From positions 169,176 through 233,175 of the forward strand of contig NZ_FUFN01000009.1 of assembly GCF_900162615.1 (NCBI RefSeq): a stretch of DNA of 64,000 bases, read 5' to 3'. Origin of the DNA: Virgibacillus proomii (lineage in GTDB: Bacteria; Bacillota; Bacilli; Bacillales; Amphibacillaceae). Made by a program: the position numbers and the translations under genes. Shown piece by piece: positions 16,033 through 24,264 of the stretch (the first letter of the stretch is position 1; every line of letters starts with the position of its first letter). The notes under the pieces were generated by a model that made no database searches, was not told where the DNA came from, and saw only the letters and a program-made list of their open reading frames with translations.

Positions 16033-16647
16033 TTAATTTTTTACATACTTCAAAGATAAAAAATTATTGATTCCAATCTTCTTGGCTCTCTTTTCTGGGA
16101 TCGGCTTTTTTCTGTATTCTTCAAAGCCTAACTTTGTATATAGATTCATTGCCGGCATATTCGTATCTGCAACCTCTTCAATGACGTAATCATCATACGG
16201 TGTATTTTCAATGATATGTTGGATAATCTGTGTTGCGACACCTTGTCCTCTAAATTCAGGAGCCGTTCCAACAAACTCAATCGACCCAGTCTTAGGAGGG
16301 AAATTTTCATAAGGAGCTTCAAACTCTTTCTTCAAAAAGATCCCTGCAATGCTTCCTTTATAGTAACCTAAATGCTTTCTCAATTCCTTTTTATTTAATT
16401 TTACCGATTTTTTTATTCCATCTGTACATGCTGTAACTCCAGCAACTTCCCCATTTGCAATCGCCACATAAAATTGATCTAACACAAACATATGAGCAAA
16501 AGCCTTTGCGATAATCTTTTTATCTTTTGAAAAATAGCCTAGCCATTGTGTAAAACCTTCCGCAAAAATCTCAGACATCTGCTTCCTTACGTCTAAATCT
16601 GTTTTATCCGCTTGGACTATTGTAAATATTTTATTCTCTGACTTCAT
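16033..16647 (-). CDS. GNAT acetyltransferase
   Basis: 204-residue acetyltransferase with the loop EFVGTAPEFRGQGVATQIIQHI and the C-terminal MNLYTKLGFEEYRKK. The N-terminal half, with FAEGFTQWLGYFSKD, matches a Bacillus GNAT group often found next to TetR genes. It leads a two-gene unit with the TetR regulator downstream. The ATG at 16645-16647 has AAAGGAG upstream. It may detoxify a small amine recognised by the regulator. Confidence 0.85.
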   Translation of the reverse strand: MKSENKIFTIVQADKTDLDVRKQMSEIFAEGFTQWLGYFSKDKKIIAKAFAHMFVLDQFYVAIANGEVAGVTACTDGIKKSVKLNKKELRKHLGYYKGSIAGIFLKKEFEAPYENFPPKTGSIEFVGTAPEFRGQGVATQIIQHIIENTPYDDYVIEEVADTNMPAMNLYTKLGFEEYRKKPIPEKRAKKIGINNFLSLKYVKN

Positions 16648-16676
16648 ATATGAATCTCCTTTGATCAGTTTTAATT

Positions 16677-16694
16677 AATGAACATTTATTCATT
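16677..16694. promoter_or_regulatory. TetR-type operator palindrome
   Basis: AATGAA and TTCATT form an 18-base dyad 30 bases upstream of the GNAT/TetR unit, the usual place for TetR autoregulation. Confidence 0.55.
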
Positions 16695-16739
16695 ATAAAA
16701 CCGGAATACTATATTGTAAAGTTACAGAATTAAACGTTG

Positions 16740-17000
16740 CATCAGCATTCAGCATAGATTTCACTTTGCAATTTTAGGCAGAACGCTATTCGCTACATTG
16801 AGTTCGTTGGCATTCCTCCAAATTTTCATTAAATCCATCCAACCAAGGCTCTAATATTACAACCGTCAAGTTCTAATGATGAGCGAGTGTTGCAACGACT
16901 TGTCCTTTAATGTATTACCGTGATTCTTTGCTTCGTAAATGAATGATACCTACTCTTTGTATCCCCATATTACCCCTGCAAATTATCAAGATTCATCAAT
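16740..17000. other. Gene-free spacer, possibly decayed coding sequence
   Basis: No intact frame. On the minus strand short pieces such as ILEPWLDGFNENLEECQRTQ can be read between stops, which suggests a degraded gene. I cannot assign it to a family. Confidence 0.3.
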
Positions 17001-17033
17001 ATGTAATTGATTTATTCACAAGAATATCATAAA

Positions 17034-17066
17034 ATGACTTACGGGTCATTTTTGACTTTAAAGTCA
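17034..17066. promoter_or_regulatory. TetR operator cluster
   Basis: TGACTTTAAAGTCA (17053-17066) is a perfect 14-base palindrome. An ATGAC...GTCAT dyad (17034-17049) precedes it. Both lie 16-48 bases before the TetR start and likely overlap its promoter. Confidence 0.7.
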
Positions 17067-17081
17067 TTTCGAGGTGGTTTA

Positions 17082-17684
17082 ATGAGTAAAAAACAAGAAA
17101 AATTTCAAAAGAGACATTCTCTGATATTGAATACTGCAGAACAGATTATTAAGGATAAAGGATATTATGCTTTTAAAATGAGTGATGTGTCTGATTATCT
17201 AGATATCGCAAAAGGAACTTTATATAATCATTTTCTATCAAAAGAAGAATTAGTTTTTAACCTTATTTATCCGAAGATGTCACAATCTACAACAACTTTG
17301 AAAATAATTGCAAATAAACAGACTGATGCTATTACAAAAATTAAAGAGCTAATTAGAGCAACTTTAGAAAGTTCATACTTTCAATTTGTATTACTTAGCT
17401 TTCCTGACATGGCAGCTTTATTCCAAGAAAAAAATAGTTCTGAATTAGAAAAGGTTCAAAATGAAATGATTAAATGCTTTAAAAAAGTAATTGATCAAGG
17501 AAAAAGGGAGCAAGTGTTTCATGATGAAATCTCTAATGAATACACCGCACACCAATTATTAATTATTTCGGATCCGCTTATTTATAGCCTTCTCGTTCAA
17601 AACAAAAAAATGACACACGAAGACTTCATTACCCATACTACTCGAAACTTTTTATTTGGAATTGCTCAGAATCAATCCCAATAA
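17082..17684 (+). CDS. TetR-family regulator
   Basis: 200-residue repressor. The helix-turn-helix reads AEQIIKDKGYYAFKMSDVSDYLDIAKGTLYNHFLSKEELVF, with a helical ligand domain after it. GAGGTGG precedes the ATG at 17082, which is preferred over the in-frame start at 17007. It leads a plus-strand operon with a deaminase (15 bases downstream) and an MBL hydrolase. Palindromes directly upstream are its likely operators. Confidence 0.9.
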   Translation: MSKKQEKFQKRHSLILNTAEQIIKDKGYYAFKMSDVSDYLDIAKGTLYNHFLSKEELVFNLIYPKMSQSTTTLKIIANKQTDAITKIKELIRATLESSYFQFVLLSFPDMAALFQEKNSSELEKVQNEMIKCFKKVIDQGKREQVFHDEISNEYTAHQLLIISDPLIYSLLVQNKKMTHEDFITHTTRNFLFGIAQNQSQ

Positions 17685-17699
17685 AGGAGATAAAGGATT

Positions 17700-18089
17700 A
17701 TGAAAATGCAAGAGTTATATAAAATTGCCAAAGAAACCTTGAATCCAAGGAAAATATCAAGAAATGGTGAAGCCGGTCATGTTGCTTCAGCTTTATTAAC
17801 CGAATCTGGTAATGTATATACCGGAGTAGCTATTACCGTTCCATGTTCGATAGGTTTTTGTGCTGAACATTCAGCGATTGCGGCTATGGTTACGGCTGGT
17901 GAAAGCAAAATCGTTAAAATTGTTGCTGTATACGAGGATGGAAGTATTTTACCACCTTGTGGCAGGTGTAGAGAATTTATAAGTCAAATTAATGATGATA
18001 ATGATAATTGTGGAATTCTGTTGCCAGATCATGTGATTAGAACATTAGGTGAACTTTTGCCAGATAGGTGGGATTACAAATGGAATTAA
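17700..18089 (+). CDS. Cytidine/blasticidin S deaminase-family enzyme
   Basis: 129-residue zinc deaminase. The zinc and catalytic residues lie in FCAEHSA (Cys54, Glu56) and PPCGRCREFI (Cys87, Cys90), the CxE ... PCxxC pattern of short tetrameric cytidine deaminases. The C-terminal IRTLGELLPDRW resembles the tail of blasticidin S deaminases (IxELLP). It could act on cytidine or on a nucleoside antibiotic. A TetR regulator upstream and a hydrolase overlapping its 3' end point to detoxification more than to pyrimidine salvage. Confidence 0.85.
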   Translation: MKMQELYKIAKETLNPRKISRNGEAGHVASALLTESGNVYTGVAITVPCSIGFCAEHSAIAAMVTAGESKIVKIVAVYEDGSILPPCGRCREFISQINDDNDNCGILLPDHVIRTLGELLPDRWDYKWN

Positions 18090-18769
18090 AAATATTAAAT
18101 GATCGAATGTTTTATTATCCACATCAACCTGAAACAGATCGGCCTATGTTAGCTTATTTGAAAGGTGAAAAAATTGCACTAGCTATAGATGCAGGTAATT
18201 CGGCTGCCCATGTTGACGAATTTTACACAGCGTTAGAAACTAAGGGACTAAAAAAACCCGATTTTACCGTAATTACTCATTGGCATTGGGACCATACATT
18301 CGGAATGCACCATATTCATGGTCTATCCATTGCACATTGTAAAACGAATGTGATGTTAGAAAATGAAAGGGAAAGATTACGTGATAATTCATATACAAAG
18401 TATTTAAAAGAAGAAAATGAATTTATCACTAGGGAGTATTCTGCTAATCAAAAAATCGTTGTTGTTTTATCAGATATTCAATTTAAGGATAAAATTGTTT
18501 TGAATCTCGGTGGAATAACAGCAGAAATCTTTCATACTGAGTCACCTCACTCGGAAGATACTGTAGTTATCTACATACCAGAGGAAAAATTACTATTTTT
18601 AGGAGATGCGACAAGTGAGGATTTCTTCAATGATGGATATATGGATATAGAAAAATTGAAGACATTGGTTAATCATATAGAAAATATTGATTGTGAATAT
18701 TGTATTTTAGGACACACAGAACCACTTAAAAAACAAGATCTATTGGATTATCTGTATACTCTTTATTAA
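18080..18769 (+). CDS. Metallo-beta-lactamase-fold hydrolase
   Basis: 229-residue MBL-fold enzyme. The metal-binding motif ITHWHWDHTFGMHH (HxHxDH) is complete, with further ligands in HTESPHSEDTVV, FLGDAT and GHTEPL. The ATG at 18080, with AGGTGG 8 bases upstream, is chosen over the GTG at 18068. The gene starts inside the last codons of the deaminase, so the two are translationally coupled. Substrate unknown. It resembles hydrolases found with deaminases in resistance operons. Confidence 0.87.
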   Translation: MELKILNDRMFYYPHQPETDRPMLAYLKGEKIALAIDAGNSAAHVDEFYTALETKGLKKPDFTVITHWHWDHTFGMHHIHGLSIAHCKTNVMLENERERLRDNSYTKYLKEENEFITREYSANQKIVVVLSDIQFKDKIVLNLGGITAEIFHTESPHSEDTVVIYIPEEKLLFLGDATSEDFFNDGYMDIEKLKTLVNHIENIDCEYCILGHTEPLKKQDLLDYLYTLY

Positions 18770-18818
18770 ACATAGGGAAATACCCTTCTCTAACTTTAAT
18801 CATTCAAATTAAATAATA

Positions 18819-18855
18819 GGACATTCCATATTTTATATTACTAATATGAATGTCC
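18819..18855. terminator. Convergent hairpin
   Basis: GGACATTC (18819-18826) pairs with GAATGTCC (18848-18855), between the convergent MBL hydrolase and membrane protein genes. The flanking T tracts are poor. Confidence 0.5.
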
Positions 18856-18923
18856 CCTTCCTTTTCATTAATTGCACCCCTTCGTGGAAGAGGAAGTTCC
18901 ATCTTTTGAACAGAAAATATTTT

Positions 18924-19733
18924 TCACTCTGTCTTCCCTTTTTTAGGTATAAAATTCCGAACAAACCTATACTTTTTTTGGTCATGCCGAGCATATAGAT
19001 AGCCAAGCACACTGAAGACAATAGCACCAATCAAGTTGACAAATAAGTCCTTCATTGTATCAATAATTCCAATATCAAGATATCCGTGATCTATAACGGT
19101 CTCAATCATATCTCCTGAAGGGTCCTTACTTTCAATAACTGTACGTTGAATATCCTCAATCCGATAAACGGCGTTGTTTTCTACATCAATACTTACACTG
19201 TTAATTTCCTGAACAATTCTGTCTTTCTGCATATCGAGATTCCCCCATCGGTCTGCGGCGTATTCAAAAAACTCCCACATAACGCCAACAGTCATAGAAA
19301 AACAGAAGGTTACTATCGCTAGAAATATTGGGCTCAAATTCATCCCCTCTGCATTCCTATTTAACAGATAGACAAGGGAAAAACCGATACCTGCCGCTAG
19401 AAATCCATTTAGCGTATGAAGTGCCGTATCCCACATTTTAAAGTAACCGTAAAAATCACTCAGTTCTCCCAGAATAGTCGAACTAAAAATAAAGACTATT
19501 ATAATTAGCTCCAATAAGTTAGGTATTTCAATTTTAAACACTCGTTCCACAAGTTGCGGGATAGCAAATAAAACGAGCGTAAGAATAAGAAGAAGAGCAT
19601 CCCCCCATCTTTGCATAGGAATCTGATTAATTAGCATAAAAACAGCAATTACACGAAATATAACATACACGACAACAATCTTCTTGTTGGCTGTTGTCGT
19701 GCTACTAGTAAAGAATCTTTTTATGATATTCAT
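18924..19733 (-). CDS. Polytopic membrane protein (YjdF-like)
   Basis: 269 residues. About six transmembrane segments occupy the N-terminal two thirds, with a conserved-looking TALHTLNGFLAAGIGF and VGVMWEFFEYAADR. A soluble insert (SIDVENNAVYRIEDIQR) and a last helix with a basic tail follow. The LHTLNG and WEFFEY segments are typical of the YjdF/DUF2238-type group. GGAGG lies 9 bases before the ATG at 19731-19733. Function unknown. It stands alone, with the third repeat copy downstream of the next gene. Confidence 0.75.
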   Translation of the reverse strand: MNIIKRFFTSSTTTANKKIVVVYVIFRVIAVFMLINQIPMQRWGDALLLILTLVLFAIPQLVERVFKIEIPNLLELIIIVFIFSSTILGELSDFYGYFKMWDTALHTLNGFLAAGIGFSLVYLLNRNAEGMNLSPIFLAIVTFCFSMTVGVMWEFFEYAADRWGNLDMQKDRIVQEINSVSIDVENNAVYRIEDIQRTVIESKDPSGDMIETVIDHGYLDIGIIDTMKDLFVNLIGAIVFSVLGYLYARHDQKKYRFVRNFIPKKGKTE

Positions 19734-19870
19734 GAATAACATCCTCCAATTAATTAGGATATTCAATTCTTGTTATTATAAACGTTAGTTACCCCATGTA
19801 TTCCCGTTTCTACAATTCCCCCACTCAACTAAAAAAAATTTTTTAGAAATCATATGCTTAGGAACATAAC

Positions 19871-20030
19871 AGTATTGAAAATATATTGAAAAAGGAATGA
19901 AAAAACTCGGGCTCCTGATGAGGAAAACCCGAGAGAATATTGGATTTTGTATTGGAAAGGCAAATGTTTATTATGACGAGCAATTGTTTATTTGTGATCT
20001 ACATAGAAGAAAAAAGAGTTCAAGAGATAA
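19871..20030. repeat. Interspersed repeat, copy 3, with minus-strand terminator
   Basis: Same hairpin as copy 2, then GGCAAATGTTTATT and GCAATTGTTTATT direct motifs and the GATCTACATAGAAGA end; shorter in the middle than copies 1 and 2. It lies downstream of the alpha/beta-hydrolase gene ending at 20161. No gene is seen elsewhere in 19734-20160. Confidence 0.75.
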
Positions 20031-20160
20031 GATAATTGTAAAATAACAACTAAGCCTTTATTCATTTTTATTTCAATTCTTCCTGAACTAAACATTCATA
20101 AATCTTTACCAAACTTCTTTTTAAAATCTTATTGTTTAGATGTAATCTGCTTTTGAACTT

Positions 20161-21204
20161 TTATAAATCTTTCAAAAAACGAACCAGAATTTCCGTAAAT
20201 TCTTTTGGCTTATCGTAGTGAATATCATGTCCTGGTGTATCGACATCAACTCTTTTACCATTATTCAATAATTCAACAACTCGGTCAGCATCATCATCTG
20301 ATAAGGCTGCTACTAATAAGTCTCCATCATAAGTTGTTTTAGCTTTTATGAATACGGTAGGACTTTTGATTTTTGATAATACTTCTGATTGATTATAATC
20401 TTCAAACCATGAATGATCATAAAATGTTTCTCCGAATTTACGATCATATGGATACGTTTCTGATTCAAACATTCGATTAATTTGTGGAGGCAAATACACT
20501 AAATGGACTGGCTCATTTGGGTGTTTTTCATGATACCTTATAGCATCTTTCGTAAATTTATTCCAAAGAAAATTTCCAAATAACTTTTTCCAGTAGCTAT
20601 GCTCTAAAGAATAAGCAAAATAATCTTTCACTCCATGTTGATTCTTATAATCTTCATACATTTGAAATCCATATACCCACACATAGGTGTTTTCTCGTCG
20701 ATTTAGTTCTGTTGCGAAGAAAGGTGAGTCCTCAATCACTGTGCCTAGCACTAATTCAGGGTAATGGGCCGCCAACCATGCTGCAATCATACCACCAGAC
20801 GAATGACCTGATAAAACTACTTTATCACAAATCTCTACTTCGATAAATTCTGCAAAATCCTTGGCCATTGCCTTAGCTGAATATTTTTCAGGATTCCAAT
20901 CGGATTCTCCATGACCATGACAATCAACCGCATAAACATGGTAGTGCTCTGAAATTTCAGGCAATACTTTTGCATAATCTTCCCACATCATAGCTTGTCC
21001 GTGAATTAATAGCAGTGGTGTTTTTCCGTTACTTGGTCCTTCACCATAATTTAATACAGTACCATCTTTTAATTTTATTTGCTTTTCAGTAAATCCTTTA
21101 TTGTACATTTTTGTTAATGGTTTCTTCATGTATGTCATATTCGTGTAAAAGTAAGATCCAATTAATGTTATTAGCAGCAGTATTATTACTACAACATATA
21201 TCAT
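20161..21204 (-). CDS. Alpha/beta hydrolase with N-terminal membrane anchor
   Basis: 347 residues. A single N-terminal hydrophobic helix (VVVIILLLITLIGSYFYT) is followed by an alpha/beta-hydrolase fold. The oxyanion region is LLLIHGQAMMWEDY, the nucleophile elbow is LSGHSSGGM (Ser nucleophile) and the catalytic His is in DTPGHDIHYDKP. It is probably a membrane-attached esterase or lactonase. The start overlaps the stop of the AbrB-like gene by 4 bases, so the pair forms an operon. Substrate unknown. Confidence 0.85.
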   Translation of the reverse strand: MIYVVVIILLLITLIGSYFYTNMTYMKKPLTKMYNKGFTEKQIKLKDGTVLNYGEGPSNGKTPLLLIHGQAMMWEDYAKVLPEISEHYHVYAVDCHGHGESDWNPEKYSAKAMAKDFAEFIEVEICDKVVLSGHSSGGMIAAWLAAHYPELVLGTVIEDSPFFATELNRRENTYVWVYGFQMYEDYKNQHGVKDYFAYSLEHSYWKKLFGNFLWNKFTKDAIRYHEKHPNEPVHLVYLPPQINRMFESETYPYDRKFGETFYDHSWFEDYNQSEVLSKIKSPTVFIKAKTTYDGDLLVAALSDDDADRVVELLNNGKRVDVDTPGHDIHYDKPKEFTEILVRFLKDL

Positions 21205-21437
21205 TCCGATTCCTCATCCGATACTTTTATAGGTTTTGAATTTAAAATCGCTTCAGCTAATTCAAAGAACGCTTCTTGTTTAACTAGTGCTATACCTTGT
21301 TTCTCATCACCTAGCATTAGTAAAGAGTCACCTGGTTTAATATTAAATATATCTCTTGCTTCTTTTGGAATGACAATTTGTCCTTTAGTACCGACTTTCA
21401 CCGTCCCAAAAATATGTTTTCCCTCTGGATGTGCCAT
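21201..21437 (-). CDS. AbrB/SpoVT-type DNA-binding protein
   Basis: 78-residue swapped-hairpin regulator with the classic core TVKVGTKGQIVIPKEARDIF and IKPGDSLLMLGD (residues about 12-46). Such proteins act as transition-state regulators or as antitoxins. No toxin is next to it; the following coupled gene is a hydrolase, so a regulatory role for that gene is more likely. A palindrome at 21499-21524 upstream may be its operator. Confidence 0.88.
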   Translation of the reverse strand: MAHPEGKHIFGTVKVGTKGQIVIPKEARDIFNIKPGDSLLMLGDEKQGIALVKQEAFFELAEAILNSKPIKVSDEESE

Positions 21438-21498
21438 TATAATTCCGCCTTTCTCTTACATTCAAATGTATTTATTTTCCTACAAGTATAACCTTTCA

Positions 21499-21524
21499 TA
21501 CCTAGTATATAATTATCTTAGGTA
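21499..21524. promoter_or_regulatory. Dyad upstream of the AbrB-like gene
   Basis: TACCTA (21499-21504) and TAGGTA (21519-21524) flank an AT-rich centre 60 bases upstream of the start. It may be an autoregulatory site. Confidence 0.4.
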
Positions 21525-21625
21525 TAGTTCAAGGAACAACGACATCGGAACAGAGAATATCAGATAATAACCAATGATCTTAAGACCTTTATTAGACAGG
21601 GGATTAATAGATTAATGAAAAAAAT

Positions 21626-21656
21626 AAAAAAGACTGAACCTATAATAGATCCAGCC
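21626..21656 (-). terminator. Terminator of the vgb-vat operon
   Basis: On the minus strand GGCTGGATC (21656-21648) pairs, with G-T pairs, with GGTTCAGTC (21640-21632), followed by TTTTTTATTTTT. Confidence 0.75.
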
Positions 21657-21666
21657 CGAATAGATA

Positions 21667-22314
21667 TTAAATAGTAATATCCATTTTTAAATTATCTACA
21701 TCCCCTTTTATTATGAAATGTAGATGTTTATTAATTCGTTTCATATCCCAATCCCACCACTTTATTTTTAACCATTCCTCAATTACTTTATCTGAATAAC
21801 GTTCTTTTATAATTTTAGCAGGATTTCCTCCAACAACTGTATAAGGGGCTACATTTTTCGTAACAACAGATTGTGCAGCAATAATTGCACCATCCCCAAT
21901 TTTGACTCCAGGCATAATTGTAACATCTCTTCCTATCCATACATCATTTCCGACTTCAGTATCTCCTTTTATCGGCAGGTCGTCTAAGGAAGGTACGTGC
22001 ACTTCCCGCCCATTACCAAACAAATGAAAAGGATAGGTTGAGCCATCCATCTGATGATTCGCTCCATTCATAATAAAGGTTGCCCCTGGACCTATCGAAC
22101 AAAACTTCCCGATAATTAGTCGATCACCGATTACTTCATAGTGATATAAAACTTGTTCTTCAAATGCTTCTCCATGTTTACTATCGTAGTAAGAATAGTC
22201 ACCAACAGAAATGTTTTTTCTAGCTATAGTTGGCTTGATAAATTGAACGCTTTTATTTCCTTCTAATGGAAATGGGGTTTGTGGATTTGGTCCAAGGAAA
22301 TTTTTAGCTGTCAT
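21667..22314 (-). CDS. vat: Streptogramin A acetyltransferase, Vat-like
   Basis: 215-residue hexapeptide-repeat acetyltransferase of the Vat/CatB family. The opening is GPNPQTPFPLEGNKSVQFIK. The middle has IGKFCSIGPGATFIMNGANH, with the catalytic His in GANHQMDG. Hexapeptide coils continue through VGNDVWIGRDVTIMPGVKIGDG, and the C-terminus has WLKIKWWDWD. These are diagnostic of enzymes that acetylate streptogramin A. It lies 4 bases after the vgb stop, so one transcript gives resistance to both streptogramin components. A terminator follows. The exact Vat class needs a database. Confidence 0.93.
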   Translation of the reverse strand: MTAKNFLGPNPQTPFPLEGNKSVQFIKPTIARKNISVGDYSYYDSKHGEAFEEQVLYHYEVIGDRLIIGKFCSIGPGATFIMNGANHQMDGSTYPFHLFGNGREVHVPSLDDLPIKGDTEVGNDVWIGRDVTIMPGVKIGDGAIIAAQSVVTKNVAPYTVVGGNPAKIIKERYSDKVIEEWLKIKWWDWDMKRINKHLHFIIKGDVDNLKMDITI

Positions 22315-22318
22315 AGAA

Positions 22319-23236
22319 TCACTCCTTTATATCGTCGTTTAAAGTTAACTTAGCTATTTTATCGCATTCCAACGCAACCCAAATCATTTTACCCTTAAAA
22401 CTCGAAATACCGTGTGGTTCTGCATTTGGTGTGTTTATTGGATATTCTTCTATTATCTTATTATCCAGTATTCTTCCAATTTTATTAGCTCCCCACTCTG
22501 TAAACCATAACTCATTTCCCACTCCTGCTGTAATTGCATGTGGGCGGGAATTTAACGTTGGTATTTCATATTCAGTTATACTCCCTGATGTTGTTATACG
22601 ACCTACTTTATTTCCAATAATCTCGACAAACCATAGTGCACCATCATTTCCTCTTGTAATACCAACTGGTCCTGATTCCGGTGTGGGGATTTTAAACTCT
22701 GTTATTTTCCCGTCTTCTGTAATTCTTCCAATTGCATTATATTGATTTTCTGTAAACCATAAAGCATTATCATGCCCCATAGTGATAAAGGATGGATAAG
22801 AACCCAGATTAGGTAGGTCATACTCACGAATGGTACCATCCCTCGAAATATGTCCAATTCGATTTCCATTAAGTTCTGTAAACCATATTTTTTTATTCGG
22901 TCCCTCCGTAATGCCATATGGTCCTGAATTTTCATTCGGTAAATCATATTCAATAATATTACCTTTTTTAGTGAGCCTACCTATCTTATTTGCCCCATTC
23001 TCTGTAAACCAGACTTCACCGTCTGAAGATACTGTTAAACACATCACTTTTGCATTAGGAGTCGGTATTGAATATTCAACGATACTTCCATCCATCTGGA
23101 TACAACCAATCGTGTTTGCTTTATGTTGTGTAAACCATACCTCTCCACTGTTTGAAACAGCTATTCCATAAGGACCTGTATTTCGAGAATTTAGTTCTAA
23201 CTCTTGATATGAATAATCCATTAAATTATTTGACAT
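22319..23236 (-). CDS. vgb: Streptogramin B lyase, Vgb-like
   Basis: 305-residue seven-bladed beta-propeller. Each blade repeats a motif of the form GPYGI...LWFTE...NKIGRI (for example SGPVGITRGNDGALWFVE and SRPHAITAGVGNELWFTE). This is the pattern of virginiamycin B lyase, which opens the depsipeptide ring of type B streptogramins by elimination. The length matches known Vgb. GGAGG lies 6 bases before the ATG. A short leader ORF and a long stem precede it, suggesting inducible expression. It is the first gene of a vgb-vat pair. Confidence 0.93.
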   Translation of the reverse strand: MSNNLMDYSYQELELNSRNTGPYGIAVSNSGEVWFTQHKANTIGCIQMDGSIVEYSIPTPNAKVMCLTVSSDGEVWFTENGANKIGRLTKKGNIIEYDLPNENSGPYGITEGPNKKIWFTELNGNRIGHISRDGTIREYDLPNLGSYPSFITMGHDNALWFTENQYNAIGRITEDGKITEFKIPTPESGPVGITRGNDGALWFVEIIGNKVGRITTSGSITEYEIPTLNSRPHAITAGVGNELWFTEWGANKIGRILDNKIIEEYPINTPNAEPHGISSFKGKMIWVALECDKIAKLTLNDDIKE

Positions 23237-23260
23237 AGAAATACCTCCAATCTCTTTATT

Positions 23261-23368
23261 CTGAGACAGGAGGTAATGTAAACAAAAATATAGACTTAAA
23301 TAAACATGTTCAATGAGAAAAAATATTTATCAAAGTCAAAAATGCACATTACATTAATCCTATCTCAG
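23261..23368 (-). promoter_or_regulatory. Long imperfect stem in the vgb leader
   Basis: CTGAGATAGGATTAATG (5' arm, 23368-23349) pairs with the region 23281-23261 (TTACATTACCTCCTGTCTCAG) over about 20 bases with a few mismatches. The 5' arm covers the end of the leader ORF. The 3' arm ends shortly before the vgb ribosome site. Confidence 0.5.
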
Positions 23369-23398
23369 AAAAGTAACCAATAAGAAAACATTGTTCAT
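23360..23398 (-). CDS. Putative leader peptide MNNVFLLVTFLR before vgb
   Basis: Twelve codons plus stop, with AGGA 7 bases upstream. The stop lies in the 5' arm of the long stem. A hydrophobic leader placed against an inverted repeat before a ribosome-drug resistance gene matches the attenuation layout seen at the other resistance genes here. No published leader of this sequence is known to me. Confidence 0.45.
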   Translation of the reverse strand: MNNVFLLVTFLR

Positions 23399-23559
23399 TA
23401 AATTATCCTAATGAACACAAAAATAATTATTGATTTCTTCTAAAGTTAGGATTATATGATCATGTGCATTTATTCACCCTTTCGACTATAAATTACTTAC
23501 ACCTTACTACACTTAGTATAGTAAGTCAATGTTCCCTATCAATTGATAAACTACACTCA

Positions 23560-23587
23560 TTGTTGAAATGCTTATATACAGTATAAT
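23560..23587 (+). promoter_or_regulatory. Sigma-A-type promoter
   Basis: TTGTTG (23560-23565) and TATAAT (23582-23587), 16 bases apart, about 90 bases upstream of the gene at 23677. The rest of the gap 23399-23559 shows only AT-rich sequence. Confidence 0.5.
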
Positions 23588-23676
23588 AGACTCATATTCT
23601 TGTAACATACATAACACATAAGGCGTTTTGGTCCAAGTCTATTTTGCTGGTTTTGTAATAAGGAGAGGAAAGAAGA

Positions 23677-24180
23677 ATGGATACTTTTATAGCAATTGTT
23701 GGATTACTCAGCCTTGTTGCAGTATTACTATATGGTGCTCTGGCTGTTTATGCACTCATTAAAGGAAACGGTAAAGCCAAGAAACACGGGAAATATGTTA
23801 CCTATTTCTTTTTTATTTTTGTTTTAGCACTCGTTTTAAGTCCTTCAGATTCCACTACAACTTCGGATGTTGATTCATCTATAGCAGAAGAAGTTCAGGG
23901 AAATGAAGATAAGAAATCAGAAACAGACAAACCGGAGTCAAAATCTACTCCGGTAGACACAGTTGCTGAAGAGGAAAAAGAAGATAAAGAGGAAGAGCGT
24001 AAGGCGAAAGAAAAAGCTGAAAGAAAAGCAAAAGCAGAAAAGGAAGCCAAGATAAAGACTGAAAATGAAGGGGAAGAAAAGAAAGATTCATCCAAGAATG
24101 AACGATTCGAAGGATATAAACTGATTGAAGTGGATGGTGGTGAAGGTAAATGGAAATTTTATGTTAAAGTATTATTTTAA
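23677..24180 (+). CDS. Membrane protein with charged linker, apparently C-terminally truncated
   Basis: 167 residues. Two N-terminal hydrophobic helices (about 3-28 and 40-56) are followed by a long Glu/Lys-rich linker (about 60-140, partly EKxxRKAKAEKEAK coiled coil). The end reads RFEGYKLIEVDGGEG. The phrase YKLIEVDGG normally opens a small domain in Bacillus proteins that continues for about 60 residues. Here it breaks off after 12 more residues, so the gene is probably truncated by a deletion. AGGAGAGG precedes the ATG. Confidence 0.6.
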   Translation: MDTFIAIVGLLSLVAVLLYGALAVYALIKGNGKAKKHGKYVTYFFFIFVLALVLSPSDSTTTSDVDSSIAEEVQGNEDKKSETDKPESKSTPVDTVAEEEKEDKEEERKAKEKAERKAKAEKEAKIKTENEGEEKKDSSKNERFEGYKLIEVDGGEGKWKFYVKVLF

Positions 24181-24264
24181 AGGTTGTGGACGAATGTACT
24201 TAAACTGGCAGGATTGTTTAAGAGCTAACATTAAAAATTCTAAGAAAGACAGGTTTTGTTGGAA

